NCBI GenBank assembly: GCA_017134815.1
Contig: CP071032.1
Span: 1,856,001 to 1,920,000, forward strand
DNA from: Lentisphaerota bacterium
GTDB taxonomy: Bacteria; Verrucomicrobiota; Lentisphaeria; Victivallales; Victivallaceae
DNA: 64,000 nucleotides
Direction of reading: 5' to 3'
Part shown: positions 35,222 through 44,020 of the stretch, in pieces
Numbering within the stretch: the first letter of the stretch is position 1
How the letters are laid out: each line of letters begins with the position of its first letter
Translations under genes and position numbers: made by a program
Notes under the pieces: generated by a model
What the model was told of the DNA's origin: nothing
What the model saw: only the letters and a program-made list of their open reading frames with translations
Database searches by the model: none

Positions 35222-35674
35222 TTAAGCGCGGACAATCCACACTTTTACAGTTCCAGTGACTTCGCCATGCAGCTTGACTTCAACTTCATATGAGCCGAGA
35301 GCACGGATAGGCTCTTCAAGCTTGATGCGCTGATGATCAACCACAATATCGTTTTCGGCCAGTTTGTCCATAATATTACGGGCAGTTACTGAACCGAACA
35401 GGCGGTCATCGTCAGACGCCTGCATCTGGATAGTTATTTCATTTTCAGCAAGCTTCGCAGCCAGATCTTTGGCCTTCTGCAGTTCATCAGCACGCTGTTT
35501 TTCGATTTTATCTTTACGGGCTTCCAGAATACGCATGGTGCTGCGGTCAGCTTTAGTTGCCAGCCCCTGCGGAATCAGAAAATTTCTGGCGTATCCTGAT
35601 GCTACACTGACTTCAGATCCGGCCAGACCAAGATCTTCGACGTCCTGAAGTAATACAAGTTTCACGTTTGCCAT
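35222..35674 (-). CDS. rplI: 50S ribosomal protein L9
   Basis: 150 residues starting MANVKLVLLQDVEDLGLAG at 35674 with GGAGG upstream; the reading frame extends further 5' but lacks a ribosome site there. N-terminal L9 domain, 'VASGYARNFLIPQGLATKA', a connecting helix and C-terminal domain 'RLFGSVTARNIMDKL...EVEVKLHGEVTGTVKVWI'. Fits rpsF-ssb-rpsR-rplI order. Confidence 0.96.
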   Translation of the reverse strand: MANVKLVLLQDVEDLGLAGSEVSVASGYARNFLIPQGLATKADRSTMRILEARKDKIEKQRADELQKAKDLAAKLAENEITIQMQASDDDRLFGSVTARNIMDKLAENDIVVDHQRIKLEEPIRALGSYEVEVKLHGEVTGTVKVWIVRA

Positions 35675-35693
35675 AGCTAAACTACCTCCTGTC

Positions 35694-35927
35694 TTAGTAA
35701 ACCAAGCTGATGATTCTGGCGCGCTTGATAGCGGTGCTGAGCATCTTCTGGTGCTCAAGGCAGGTACCGGTAATACGGCGCGGCAGGATCTTCCCTTTTT
35801 CGGTCTGGAACTTGCGAAGAGTATCCGGATCCTTGAAATCAATGTAGTTTACCTTGCTTTCGCAAAAACGACAGATTTTTGGCTTGCTCGCCCGGCGTCT
35901 GCGGGATTTTTTTCTAGGCTTCTGCAT
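35694..35927 (-). CDS. rpsR: 30S ribosomal protein S18
   Basis: 77 residues with a basic N-terminus ([12 protein letters not shown]), then [20 protein letters not shown] and '[32 protein letters not shown]'. The CxxC plus a later C and H show the zinc-binding (C+) form of S18. Between ssb and rplI, as in most bacteria. Confidence 0.95.
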   Translation of the reverse strand: MQKPRKKSRRRRASKPKICRFCESKVNYIDFKDPDTLRKFQTEKGKILPRRITGTCLEHQKMLSTAIKRARIISLVY

Positions 35928-35973
35928 AATTATTATCCTGTAATTATGTTATTATTTATATTATTAATTTTTC

Positions 35974-36573
35974 TTAAAACGGGATATCGTCTTCAACATC
36001 ATCGACGTTGAACGCGTTGTCAGGCATAGGAGGGAATCCGTTCCCACCCTGGGCTTCGGGAGCGCTGTTCTGCTGCTGATAGCCACCATTATTCTGTTGA
36101 TAGCCGCCGCTATTCTGCTGATAACCGCTGTTATCCTGCCGATTACCACCGCCACCATTATTCTGTTGATAACCGCTGTTATTGCGCTGCGAACCACCAC
36201 CATTATTCTGCTGGTAACCGCTGCCTGCCCCCTGACCACTGCCACGAGTATTCAGAAACTGAACTCTTTCCGCGACCACACGCAGTCTAGAACGTTTTGA
36301 GCCTGATTCTCGATCTTCCCATTGGTCGAGCTGGAGGCGGCCTTCTACCATTGCCATAGCACCTTTATCGAGGTACCGCTGGCAGGATTCAGCCTGTTTA
36401 CCCCAGACCACGATTTCTACGAAACAGGTCTCTTCCTTATCCTGATTATTCGAGGTGAATTTACGGTTGATAGCCATACCAAATTCACATACTGCTGCGC
36501 CGCCCGGAGTATATCTCAACTCAGGTTCGCGAGTCAGATTCCCAATCAGAAAAACTTTATTCAGGGATGCCAT
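35974..36573 (-). CDS. ssb: Single-stranded DNA-binding protein
   Basis: 199 residues. OB fold (MASLNKVFLIGNLTREPELRY to about residue 110), then a long Gly/Asn/Gln/Tyr-rich linker with tandem SGYQQNNGG-like repeats (about 115-175) and the acidic tip VEDDIPF that recruits partners. AAGGAGG precedes the ATG. Sits between rpsF and rpsR. Confidence 0.95.
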   Translation of the reverse strand: MASLNKVFLIGNLTREPELRYTPGGAAVCEFGMAINRKFTSNNQDKEETCFVEIVVWGKQAESCQRYLDKGAMAMVEGRLQLDQWEDRESGSKRSRLRVVAERVQFLNTRGSGQGAGSGYQQNNGGGSQRNNSGYQQNNGGGGNRQDNSGYQQNSGGYQQNNGGYQQQNSAPEAQGGNGFPPMPDNAFNVDDVEDDIPF

Positions 36574-36610
36574 AATGCCCTCCTTGCCCGATTAAGAGTT
36601 TCAGAAACAA

Positions 36611-36970
36611 TTAATTGGCTTCAGCTGCCGCAGGCTCTGCCGCAGTTTCTTCAGCCTGACTTCTAACAGTGTTGACTACTTCCGGACGATCAAACTTGAT
36701 GATCATGTTGCGGAGTACACGTTCGTCAAGGCGGAATTTGTTTTTAATAGCCATAACTTTGTCAGCATCAGCTGTAAAAACATAGTTCCAGTAAATACCG
36801 GCCTTGCGTTTTTTGATTTCATAAGCGAACTGGGAACGTCCCAGTGAGGCAGCTTCACTCATTTCGCCGCCCCACTCCTTGATCATCTCAGTAAGTTCAG
36901 AAGTGAAGGCTTTTCCTTCATCATCGACTTTCCGGATATCCAGAATGAAAATTGCTTCATATTTATTCAA
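36611..36970 (-). CDS. rpsF: 30S ribosomal protein S6 (TTG start)
   Basis: 119 residues beginning MNKYEAIFILDIR. TTG at 36968-36970 is chosen because GGAGG lies seven bases upstream and the S6 family starts at this point; an in-frame ATG five codons earlier (36985) would place the ribosome site inside the coding region. The body has 'KRKAGIYWNYVFTADADKV' and 'DERVLRNMIIKF', followed by an acidic Ala/Glu tail. Stop of pth lies 17 bases upstream. Confidence 0.93.
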   Translation of the reverse strand: MNKYEAIFILDIRKVDDEGKAFTSELTEMIKEWGGEMSEAASLGRSQFAYEIKKRKAGIYWNYVFTADADKVMAIKNKFRLDERVLRNMIIKFDRPEVVNTVRSQAEETAAEPAAAEAN

Positions 36971-36986
36971 GGGATAATCCTCCATA

Positions 36987-37628
36987 TTAATTATGGGAAC
37001 CGGCATCCTCGCCGGTGTTATTCTCTTTGCCGTCGGAAACCGCTTTTCCGTTGTATTCATTCATAGCGGTCGTGACTCCACGGCTTAAACTTAGAATAAG
37101 TGCATCTACAGACATAGTCTTAACGGTTTCGAGCGTTTCAGCTTCTTCAGCACTGAATCCGCTCAACACATGATCGATGTGCTGCTGTCGTTCCATACGT
37201 CCGATACCGACCCGCAGTCTGGGAAAATTTGCGGTGTTCAGGCAATCTATTACCGATTGTACTCCGTTGTGACCGGCACTGCTGCCGTTTTTCCGGATTC
37301 TAATCCGTCCCAGAGGCAAATCCATATCATCGTATACCAGCATAATCTCCTGCGGCAGAATTTCGTTTCTCGCGGCCAGCGGGGCCACGGCTCTACCACT
37401 GAGATTCATAAAGGTCATCGGCTTCTGCAACAGGAGCTTGCGCCCTTTGAAGCGACCTTCCCAGAATATGCTGCTGCACCCTTCCTTTCTTGTAAAAGTG
37501 TTCGGCAGTTTTTCCAGCATGGCGTCAATGACATCGAAACCGACATTATGCCGGGTGCCATGATACTCAGCTCCAGGATTACCCAGGCCGACAATCAGGC
37601 TGATGCGATGCTGCATATGGTTATTCAT
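36987..37628 (-). CDS. pth: Peptidyl-tRNA hydrolase
   Basis: 213 residues. Motifs: LIVGLGNPGAEYHGTRHNVGFDVIDAML (catalytic His in TRHNVGF), 'LLQKPMTFMNLSGRAV', 'LVYDDMDLPLGRIRIRKNGSSAGHNGVQSVI'. Releases stalled peptidyl-tRNA. The ATG at 37628 is preceded by AAGGAAG. C-terminal part is somewhat extended and acidic. It lies 35 bases after rplY. Confidence 0.95.
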   Translation of the reverse strand: MNNHMQHRISLIVGLGNPGAEYHGTRHNVGFDVIDAMLEKLPNTFTRKEGCSSIFWEGRFKGRKLLLQKPMTFMNLSGRAVAPLAARNEILPQEIMLVYDDMDLPLGRIRIRKNGSSAGHNGVQSVIDCLNTANFPRLRVGIGRMERQQHIDHVLSGFSAEEAETLETVKTMSVDALILSLSRGVTTAMNEYNGKAVSDGKENNTGEDAGSHN

Positions 37629-37663
37629 TGACACTTCCTTCAAACTACCTTGACAAACAATAT

Positions 37664-38296
37664 TTACTCGGCGGTTTCTTCGCCTTCAGCGACTTCTTCG
37701 CCTTCTTCACCTTCTCCAGCAGTAGCTTCAGCTGAAGCTTCAGCTGCAGGCTTAACCACCGCAAAGACTACCAGCTCGCCGTCAGAAATCAGTTCAACGC
37801 CTTCCGGCAGCTCAATCTCTTTCACGTGGATAGACTGATCAAGTTCAAGGCCGCTGACATCTACCTCTATAGACTCAGGCAGTTTTGACGGCAGGCATTT
37901 GACTTCAACTTCATGAACAGCCTGTTCCAGCATTCCACCCTGAGCTATACCGGCAGCTTCACCGATTGATGCATGAACAGGTACAGATGTTGAAATAGCT
38001 TCATTGGCGCTGACTTCCTGAAAGTCAATGTGGACAACCTGGCTTTTCAGGTAGTTGACCTGAACTTCTTTGACCAGTGCAGCAGTCTTTTTTCTGCCGT
38101 TAATCAGAGTCACCAGATTGAAGTCGTGGTTTGACAGCACGGCCCATTCGCTGGAATCAACGAACAGCGCAGTCCCCTCTTTTCCGTGAGAGTAAACTAC
38201 GGCAGGAATCATACCGGCTTTTCTAGCACGCCGGGAAGCATTCTTACCGAATTCACTTCGCGGTTTAACCGAAAGTTCATAGGTTGTTGTGCTCAT
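37664..38296 (-). CDS. rplY: 50S ribosomal protein L25/general stress protein Ctc
   Basis: 210 residues, the two-domain Ctc form: the N-terminal L25 domain 'ELSVKPRSEFGKNASRRARKAGMIPAVVYSHGKEG' binds 5S rRNA, then a C-terminal TL5/CTC beta domain 'VHASIGEAAGIAQGGMLEQAVHEVEVKCLPSKLPESIEVDVSGL'. It ends with a strongly acidic Glu/Ala/Gly tail. AAAGGAATAGT precedes the ATG. Between prs and pth. Confidence 0.95.
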   Translation of the reverse strand: MSTTTYELSVKPRSEFGKNASRRARKAGMIPAVVYSHGKEGTALFVDSSEWAVLSNHDFNLVTLINGRKKTAALVKEVQVNYLKSQVVHIDFQEVSANEAISTSVPVHASIGEAAGIAQGGMLEQAVHEVEVKCLPSKLPESIEVDVSGLELDQSIHVKEIELPEGVELISDGELVVFAVVKPAAEASAEATAGEGEEGEEVAEGEETAE

Positions 38297-38335
38297 ACTA
38301 TTCCTTTCCTTTTTGTTATTAAGTATGAATTATTA

Positions 38336-39283
38336 TTATTTCTTTATTTGAAAAAGAGAAGACACCGACTTCCCTTCATGAATGCGTTTAATGGCTTCGC
38401 CAAGCAACGGTGCAACACTCAAAACTTTTACCTTGCCGTCGAGATGATTTTCAACCGGCACACCGTCAGTGGTAATAAGTTCCTCAATAGACTCACTGGC
38501 CAGCAGTTTTTCCCTGCCTTTATCATTGAGCAGGCAATGCGAGACAGCTACGTAAACTTTTTTCGCACCTTTATTCTTAAGAATGTCAGCCGCAGCACAG
38601 ATAGTACCGGCAGTGGAAGTCAGGTCGTCTGTAATCACACAGATTTTGTCTTTGACTTCACCAACCAGATGCGAGGAAGCCACCGAATCCGCATCAATAC
38701 GGCGCTTGGCAACAACAGCCAGCCCGGCATCAAGCGAATCACAGTAAGCCATAGCCATTTTCACACTGCCTGAGTCAGGTGATACGACTACAGCATCTTT
38801 GCCAAGTTTTTTCTTGAGGTAAGGCACCAGTACCGGTCTCGCATAAAGGTGATCAACAGGGATGTCAAAAAATCCCTGAATCTGCTGCGAGTGCAAATCC
38901 ATGGCAATAATCCGGTTCGCACCGGCAGCCACCAGCAGATTTGCAACAAGTTTTGCAGTAATCGGAACGCGGGGACGGTCTTTACGGTCCTGGCGGGCAT
39001 ATCCGTAAAAAGGAAGAACCGCAGTAATGCGGGCTGCTGACGCACGCTTGGCCGCGTCAAGCATAATTAAAAGTTCCATCAAGTTTTCATTGGCCGGACA
39101 GCAGGTAGGTTGAATTATAAAAACGTCTGCACGGCGAATGTTCTCTCCAAACTGTACGAAAATTTCTCCATCAGGAAAACGGGTAAGGTCAACTTTCCCT
39201 AGTGGAATCCCCAAATAATCGGCTATTGATTCCGACAATTTTGGATTCGATGAACCAGAATAAACACAAATGTTTTTCGGCAT
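38336..39283 (-). CDS. prs: Ribose-phosphate pyrophosphokinase
   Basis: 315 residues. Conserved stretches: 'VYSGSSNPKLSESIADYLG', 'RFPDGEIFVQFGENIRRADVFIIQPTC', 'ARITAVLPFYGYARQDRKDRPR', 'IMDLHSQQIQGFFDIP'-like 'MDLHSQQIQGFFDIPVDHLYARP', the PRPP loop region 'KICVITDDLTSTAGTICAA' (second D of the usual DD motif present). Makes PRPP. ATG at 39283 is eight bases after AAGGA; another ATG two codons earlier is possible. First gene of the long minus-strand run. Confidence 0.95.
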   Translation of the reverse strand: MPKNICVYSGSSNPKLSESIADYLGIPLGKVDLTRFPDGEIFVQFGENIRRADVFIIQPTCCPANENLMELLIMLDAAKRASAARITAVLPFYGYARQDRKDRPRVPITAKLVANLLVAAGANRIIAMDLHSQQIQGFFDIPVDHLYARPVLVPYLKKKLGKDAVVVSPDSGSVKMAMAYCDSLDAGLAVVAKRRIDADSVASSHLVGEVKDKICVITDDLTSTAGTICAAADILKNKGAKKVYVAVSHCLLNDKGREKLLASESIEELITTDGVPVENHLDGKVKVLSVAPLLGEAIKRIHEGKSVSSLFQIKK

Positions 39284-39438
39284 ATCCATAATCCTTAAAT
39301 TCCAAGTCTTATAGAGATCATCCCCTTGACCGGAAAAAGGATACGGCATACTAACCGGCAAATACCGCAACGCAAAACCTTCCGGGTGTCTCGGTTGTCC
39401 GAGAATCAAATCCCCTTAACGGGATTAAGGCTTTGATC

Positions 39439-39486
39439 TCACTGATCATATTAATATAGAAGCAGTAAACTACACGTGATCAGTGA
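39439..39486. promoter_or_regulatory. Inverted repeat between prs and the pyrophosphatase gene
   Basis: Arms TCACTGATCA (39439-39448) and TGATCAGTGA (39477-39486) separated by 28 bases. Lies about 155 bases upstream of prs and 70 after the pyrophosphatase stop. Could be part of a terminator or of the prs control region. No tRNA or other RNA gene was found in the 273-base gap. Confidence 0.3.
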
Positions 39487-39556
39487 AATTACAAGCGGGG
39501 TGCAGCTTTTTTTGAGATGTTTTTTCCAATATTTTCACATCAGCTCAGACTGCAGC

Positions 39557-41236
39557 TTATTGCCCGAGATCAGACAGTACTCCCAGCATCTGCGGCAGCA
39601 GTTGTTTCTTGCGGCTCAGCACGCCAGGCAGACTGAACAAATTGCGTCCGGCCGGCTTATATGGCAGAGAACTCATGACTTCGGCGTCTCCTGAAGCCAG
39701 CAGTTCGGAATTTTCACGAACCACATCAGTGACCAGCAAACCAAAAAATGCCAGCTTTTCGGCTTTTGCCACCCGGTCAATTTCCTCCAGCAGCTCGTCC
39801 AGGCGGGTGTGGAGCTGTTCAAAGTTGGTTTCTTCAACCTGTGCCAGCGCAAACTGCATACCGGATTCAGAATAATCTTTGCGGTCAGCATTCACAATTT
39901 CTTCTGGAGTACAGCTGGTCAGCAGTGAACCGATATTCATCATTTCATGCATCAGCTCCTCACCTTTCATGCCCGCAATCTTTTCCAGCCAGGCAAGGGC
40001 CGCACCGTCGCGCTTTGTCGAGGTTGGCGAACGCAGCAACAGGGTATCTGAAATTACACCACCAAGCAGCAGTCCAGCAATTTCCTTTGTTGGCCTTTCA
40101 CCGTTCTGGCGGTACATTTCTGAAATCAAAGTGCAAGTGCTTCCAACAATATCACAGGTTATTTTAATCGGCAGCGTGGTCGCCGGCATCCCGAGGCGAT
40201 GGTGATCAACCACCTCCACAATCGGTGTTTCTTCTGCCCCGGGCAGGCTCTGCTCGAGCTCATTGTGATCTACCATGATCAGGCGGTATGGTTTACCAGT
40301 GTCAAAATCGCTTTTACAGACAACCCCGGCAAGCTTGCCGGCAGTCGACTGAACAGGAAAAACATCCTCAGCCGAAGCAAAAATTGCCTTGCGGACATCA
40401 CGCAGTCTGGTCTGCGGCGCCAGTGGAGCCGTACTCATCAAGGAAGCGCTCTTTTCAACCGGCACGCTGAATTTCAGCCTGCGAATGACGGTTGCCGAAT
40501 CAAACCGGGTCTGAATAATGCAGACCTTGCGTGATCTTGCCTCCTTAAGAATTGTCGGGTCAACCGGGCGGTCGCCGGTTATGATCAGCAGCCTGACTCC
40601 CATATTCAACGCCATCAGGTGAATATCCGGGCGGTCCCCGACAATAATAGCGGTCTTATCCGGCTTTCCAGCCGGCAGATGATCGAAAAAACTGTCCAGG
40701 TTCATGGCTGCTACAAATACATCAAAATTCTGCCTTTTGGACTTGTTGTGCAGGTTCACTGCTTCGGCAGCCAGTACTTTTACAATCAGTTCGGGTGAGG
40801 AAAAAACCCTCCTGCCGGTAAAGCTCGTATTGTCAGATTTATCACCGATCTGCAACAGATTTGACAGCAGTGAAAGCGGACTCAGCATTCCCAGTAACCT
40901 ATTGTCGTTAGTCGTCACTGGCAGCCTTGATAAGTGTGATTCACTGAGGGTGCATATAGCGTCAAGCAATGGGGTTCCTTCAACGATAACCGGCGGGGCC
41001 GGGTCCATTATATCTTTGATCTTTGGATAAAGGTCGGTACAAATAACCGGCGGCTTGACCGCAAACTTCTCAAAAAGAAACCGGGCCCGTTCAGGCATAG
41101 CTCCCGGACAAATCGGAATAACATCCTTCATGCCCAGCTTTCTGCGCAATTCAGCCAGCGCACAGGCAGCTGCGATACTGTCAATATCGGGATTGCGGTG
41201 ACCTGAAATTACAGTTGAACTTTTCTTTACTCTCAT
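39557..41236 (-). CDS. ppaC: Family II Mn-dependent inorganic pyrophosphatase with CBS/DRTGG insert
   Basis: 559 residues. The N-terminal DHH domain starts GHRNPDIDSIAAACALAELR; a long regulatory insert (about 65-310) has a CBS domain ('IKDIMDPAPPVIVEGTPLLDAICTLSESHLSRLPVTTNDN'), a DRTGG-like stretch ('IIVGDRPDIHLMALNMGVRLLIITGD') and a second CBS ('SLMSTAPLAPQTRLRDVRKAI'). Catalysis continues with 'VDHHRLGMP', 'IVGSTCTLISEMYR' and 'LLGGVISDTLLLRSPTSTKRD'. CBS-PPases of anaerobes are regulated by adenine nucleotides. Compared with many relatives, the usual T in GHxNPDTDS is I. Cytoplasmic; complements the membrane H+-PPase. Confidence 0.93.
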   Translation of the reverse strand: MRVKKSSTVISGHRNPDIDSIAAACALAELRRKLGMKDVIPICPGAMPERARFLFEKFAVKPPVICTDLYPKIKDIMDPAPPVIVEGTPLLDAICTLSESHLSRLPVTTNDNRLLGMLSPLSLLSNLLQIGDKSDNTSFTGRRVFSSPELIVKVLAAEAVNLHNKSKRQNFDVFVAAMNLDSFFDHLPAGKPDKTAIIVGDRPDIHLMALNMGVRLLIITGDRPVDPTILKEARSRKVCIIQTRFDSATVIRRLKFSVPVEKSASLMSTAPLAPQTRLRDVRKAIFASAEDVFPVQSTAGKLAGVVCKSDFDTGKPYRLIMVDHNELEQSLPGAEETPIVEVVDHHRLGMPATTLPIKITCDIVGSTCTLISEMYRQNGERPTKEIAGLLLGGVISDTLLLRSPTSTKRDGAALAWLEKIAGMKGEELMHEMMNIGSLLTSCTPEEIVNADRKDYSESGMQFALAQVEETNFEQLHTRLDELLEEIDRVAKAEKLAFFGLLVTDVVRENSELLASGDAEVMSSLPYKPAGRNLFSLPGVLSRKKQLLPQMLGVLSDLGQ

Positions 41237-41723
41237 ATATTTAACTCCTTGCGATAATACATTTTACAAAACAGCACCACAGTTGACACCAAAAGACATA
41301 TTTCAAAAAATTGCCGCTGATAGAAACTTTAAACTTGATTCTCAGGCTATGACTCAGGCTTACACAAATCAACTTAGATAAAACACTCATAACCACTTAC
41401 TGCACGGCAAAAAAACTTTATTCTGCTGCGCTGCACCTTTTCCACCGAAATATACAGCTGATAGCGTCGAATAACAAGAAGAAACAGTAAAACGACGCAA
41501 ATACATTATTATCAGACAGCAAAGCAAATGTTCTTATTTTGTAGTATTTTATGATAAAATTGCTGTTTTTTTGTTAATTTTTCATTATAACATTTGAAAG
41601 TTTTAAAATAATACGTAGAATGTTCCGCAATTAATCAGGCAAACGCTCTCGTAAGCGTTTAAAAGTCAGCGTGGGCAAAAGGCACGCATAAAAATAAGGG
41701 ACATTCTTAAACAGGAAGCTAAT
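41237..41723. other. Intergenic region with a small hairpin
   Basis: 487 bases between two divergent genes, AT-rich. A seven-bp hairpin AAACGCT-CTCGTA-AGCGTTT lies at 41641-41660, about 63 bases before the downstream ATG; no T-run follows, so it may be a leader structure or an operator. No gene seen. Confidence 0.35.
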
Positions 41724-43244
41724 ATGCTATTCAGTTCTGATGAACATTTGACCTTTCCGGTCATTATAATGCGTAACGGCGGTCTTGACGGTGTGGCTTT
41801 ACAGGCTCGCGAATACCGGAGACTGCTTAACAAACTTGATATCAGCGTCCAGGTGATCACCGGACGCTGCGAGACCAGGTTTGCTCCACGCAATCCAATC
41901 GGGCACAAACAGTCCGTTATATCCAGACTTGATTTTTATCATAATGACTCGCTGCTGCTGTTTGCCAATCAATTCACTCATGGCCCTGAAACCGAAGGTA
42001 TCAGGAAGATATCGGACCCGCAATGGCTCGAATTGTTTGAATCGCACAGGGAAAAAATTCAGAAACGGCTGGAAAAGCTGCTGCTGTCCTGTCATCATAA
42101 TACCCCGGTGCTGATTTACAACCTTATTTCATTGCGCCATGCTCAACCTGCAGCAGCAGCGGCGTTGCTGGATATAATGCGCAAATACCCGCAGCGACCA
42201 TTTATCAGTCATTCGGCAGACCCGGATGCGGAACGTCCTGAAAAAATTAAGCGCATCAAGCCCTTTGCGTTGCAGAAAATCTCCGCAGCCGGCCCGGATG
42301 AAGCTTATTCAGGCGGCCCTTACAAACTGCCGAATCTTTATCACATAGTGCTCAACCCCACTCAACGGGAAAGTTTCCTACATAAATACGATATCCCCAA
42401 AGACCATATCTTTGAAATACCGGATTTCCTGGATTTTGCTTCTAATAAACCTGGTATACGCATGAATCCTCGTAAAATATTTCTACAGTTTCTCATGGAG
42501 AGAAAGCTTAAAAAATCCAATCACAGTTACAAATATGAAACCGGCCATATCGACCGTGAAACTGTTATTTTTGTCTCTCCAGTACGTCCGGTTTACCGAA
42601 AACGACTTAAAGAGGCAATGCTGCTTGCCAGGGAATACGCCGCGACTCGCAATGTTGAGGCTGCGTTTGTGGTGACTCACCCGGACAGGGATGACAAGCA
42701 GTATTTTGCTGAAACCATTGATTTCGCCGAAAAAATCGGCCTGCCTTATTACCATCTGGGTAAAGATTTCTCGCTGGAGACACTGGATTCAGTTTACGAA
42801 AACCTCGCACCAATGAAAACCATTGGAGTAGTGGCAAGCTCTGCCGGTGGCTGGGAAAACGCCCTTAACGAAATGGCTCGGGCCTGCATTCCTTTTTATA
42901 TGGACAGCAAGTTAAACTCATTCAAGCCCCTGACTGAAGAAATCGGAATGAAAACCCACGGCACTGACTTCGGTCTGGTTACCTCACTGACAGAAGCAGT
43001 TGAAAATGGAACTTATAATCCAGGACAGTATGCCGAAGAAGCAGTGGCCGCTGATGCCATGAACTGGATTGACCGGATGTTGCGCCAGCCAGTTCGCAAG
43101 GAATTGATTGAACATAATTACAAGAAAGCATACGACTACCTGTCGCATGACGCCACAATGCCCAAGCTGGTAAACAGCATTAAACACGTATATTCGCGGC
43201 ACTGCAAGCATAAACCTGCAGAAGCCGAGCTGGTACCGGCCTGA
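41724..43244 (+). CDS. Glycosyltransferase-like protein (GT-B fold)
   Basis: 506 residues, no signal peptide. N-terminal part 'FPVIIMRNGGLDGVALQAREYRRLL' resembles the sugar-acceptor domain of GT4-type enzymes (GG-D/S-A loop). The second half has a domain start after 'ETVIFVSPVRPVYRKRLKEAM', then 'EAAFVVTHPDRDDKQY' and the nucleotide-sugar pocket-like 'GVVASSAGGWENALNEMARACIPFYM', where E in GGWENALNE occupies the place of the catalytic EPxGxxxxE. Donor and acceptor unknown. ATG is preceded by AGGAAG; a terminator follows. Monocistronic. Confidence 0.68.
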   Translation: MLFSSDEHLTFPVIIMRNGGLDGVALQAREYRRLLNKLDISVQVITGRCETRFAPRNPIGHKQSVISRLDFYHNDSLLLFANQFTHGPETEGIRKISDPQWLELFESHREKIQKRLEKLLLSCHHNTPVLIYNLISLRHAQPAAAAALLDIMRKYPQRPFISHSADPDAERPEKIKRIKPFALQKISAAGPDEAYSGGPYKLPNLYHIVLNPTQRESFLHKYDIPKDHIFEIPDFLDFASNKPGIRMNPRKIFLQFLMERKLKKSNHSYKYETGHIDRETVIFVSPVRPVYRKRLKEAMLLAREYAATRNVEAAFVVTHPDRDDKQYFAETIDFAEKIGLPYYHLGKDFSLETLDSVYENLAPMKTIGVVASSAGGWENALNEMARACIPFYMDSKLNSFKPLTEEIGMKTHGTDFGLVTSLTEAVENGTYNPGQYAEEAVAADAMNWIDRMLRQPVRKELIEHNYKKAYDYLSHDATMPKLVNSIKHVYSRHCKHKPAEAELVPA

Positions 43245-43250
43245 AATTTA

Positions 43251-43290
43251 AACGCTGCTGGACAAATATTTTTACGGCAGCGTTTTTTTT
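43251..43290 (+). terminator. Rho-independent terminator after the glycosyltransferase-like gene
   Basis: Eight-bp stem AACGCTGC/GCAGCGTT with an 18-base loop, followed by eight T residues, seven bases after the stop. Confidence 0.8.
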
Positions 43291-43439
43291 AAAACTTAAT
43301 GCCAGAAAATTAACTCCAGAGTGTTGACATAAGCGCCTATAATCATTTTATTATTAGGTAATAGTTAATCTATAACAACGCAAGCCTTGAGCATAACAGC
43401 TTCATATAAATTCGGGCTTAAAATCTCAGGAGTCATCTT

Positions 43440-43880
43440 TTGAAAAAAATCAGCATTCTGTTCTTATGCACCGGCAATTCCTGCCGCAGCCAGATGGCTG
43501 AAGGCTGGACACGGTACCTGAAAGGTGACATAATCAATGCCTTTTCTGCGGGCATCGAAACCCACGGACTGAATCCTGACGCCGTCAAGGTCATGGCGGA
43601 AGCCGGTGTTGATATCTCAAAGCAGAAGTCCAAAAACCTGAATGATTTCAAGGACACAGAGTTTGATTACGTCATTACGGTATGTGATCATGCTAATGAA
43701 ACCTGTCCCTGGTTTCCCGCTGGCTGCAAGGTTATTCATGCCGGCTTTCCTGATCCTCCGAGACTGGCAGAAAAACTTGCTGAAAACGGAGCGTCTGAGG
43801 CTCAACAGCTTGACTGCCGTCAGGTTCGGGACCAGATAAAGGCGTATATTGAAACCCTGCCGGGTGCTTTGCATAAGTAA
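43440..43880 (+). CDS. ArsC-like low-molecular-weight tyrosine phosphatase/arsenate reductase
   Basis: 146 residues. The phosphate loop CTGNSCRSQMAEGW near residue 10 has the catalytic Cys and Arg of the LMW phosphatase fold; 'TVCDHANETCPWFP' supplies the further cysteines used by thioredoxin-coupled ArsC, and the general acid Asp is in 'GFPDPPRL'. Reduces arsenate to arsenite in that family. Start is TTG, with AGGAG upstream. No arsenite pump or ArsR gene is beside it. Confidence 0.82.
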   Translation: MKKISILFLCTGNSCRSQMAEGWTRYLKGDIINAFSAGIETHGLNPDAVKVMAEAGVDISKQKSKNLNDFKDTEFDYVITVCDHANETCPWFPAGCKVIHAGFPDPPRLAEKLAENGASEAQQLDCRQVRDQIKAYIETLPGALHK

Positions 43881-44020
43881 GCCCGCAGCAATGGGCAGAA
43901 TCATAGACCGGCAGCTGTCAACCGCAAACGCGCAAGGCCGGGCGATAAAATACGGCGATTTGTCTACAGTTTCGAGCTGATTGTTTTCAACACAACCTAA
44001 GCGATAACAGAGGCATGAAA

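Noticed and set aside
35974-36200. Repeated CAGCAGAATAA-type units that could look like a repeat array
   Set aside because: They are codons for the Gly/Asn/Gln-rich linker of SSB, not a CRISPR or independent repeat.
39284-39556. Suspected tRNA-like sequence upstream of prs
   Set aside because: No T-arm or anticodon arm could be built; only an inverted repeat is supported.
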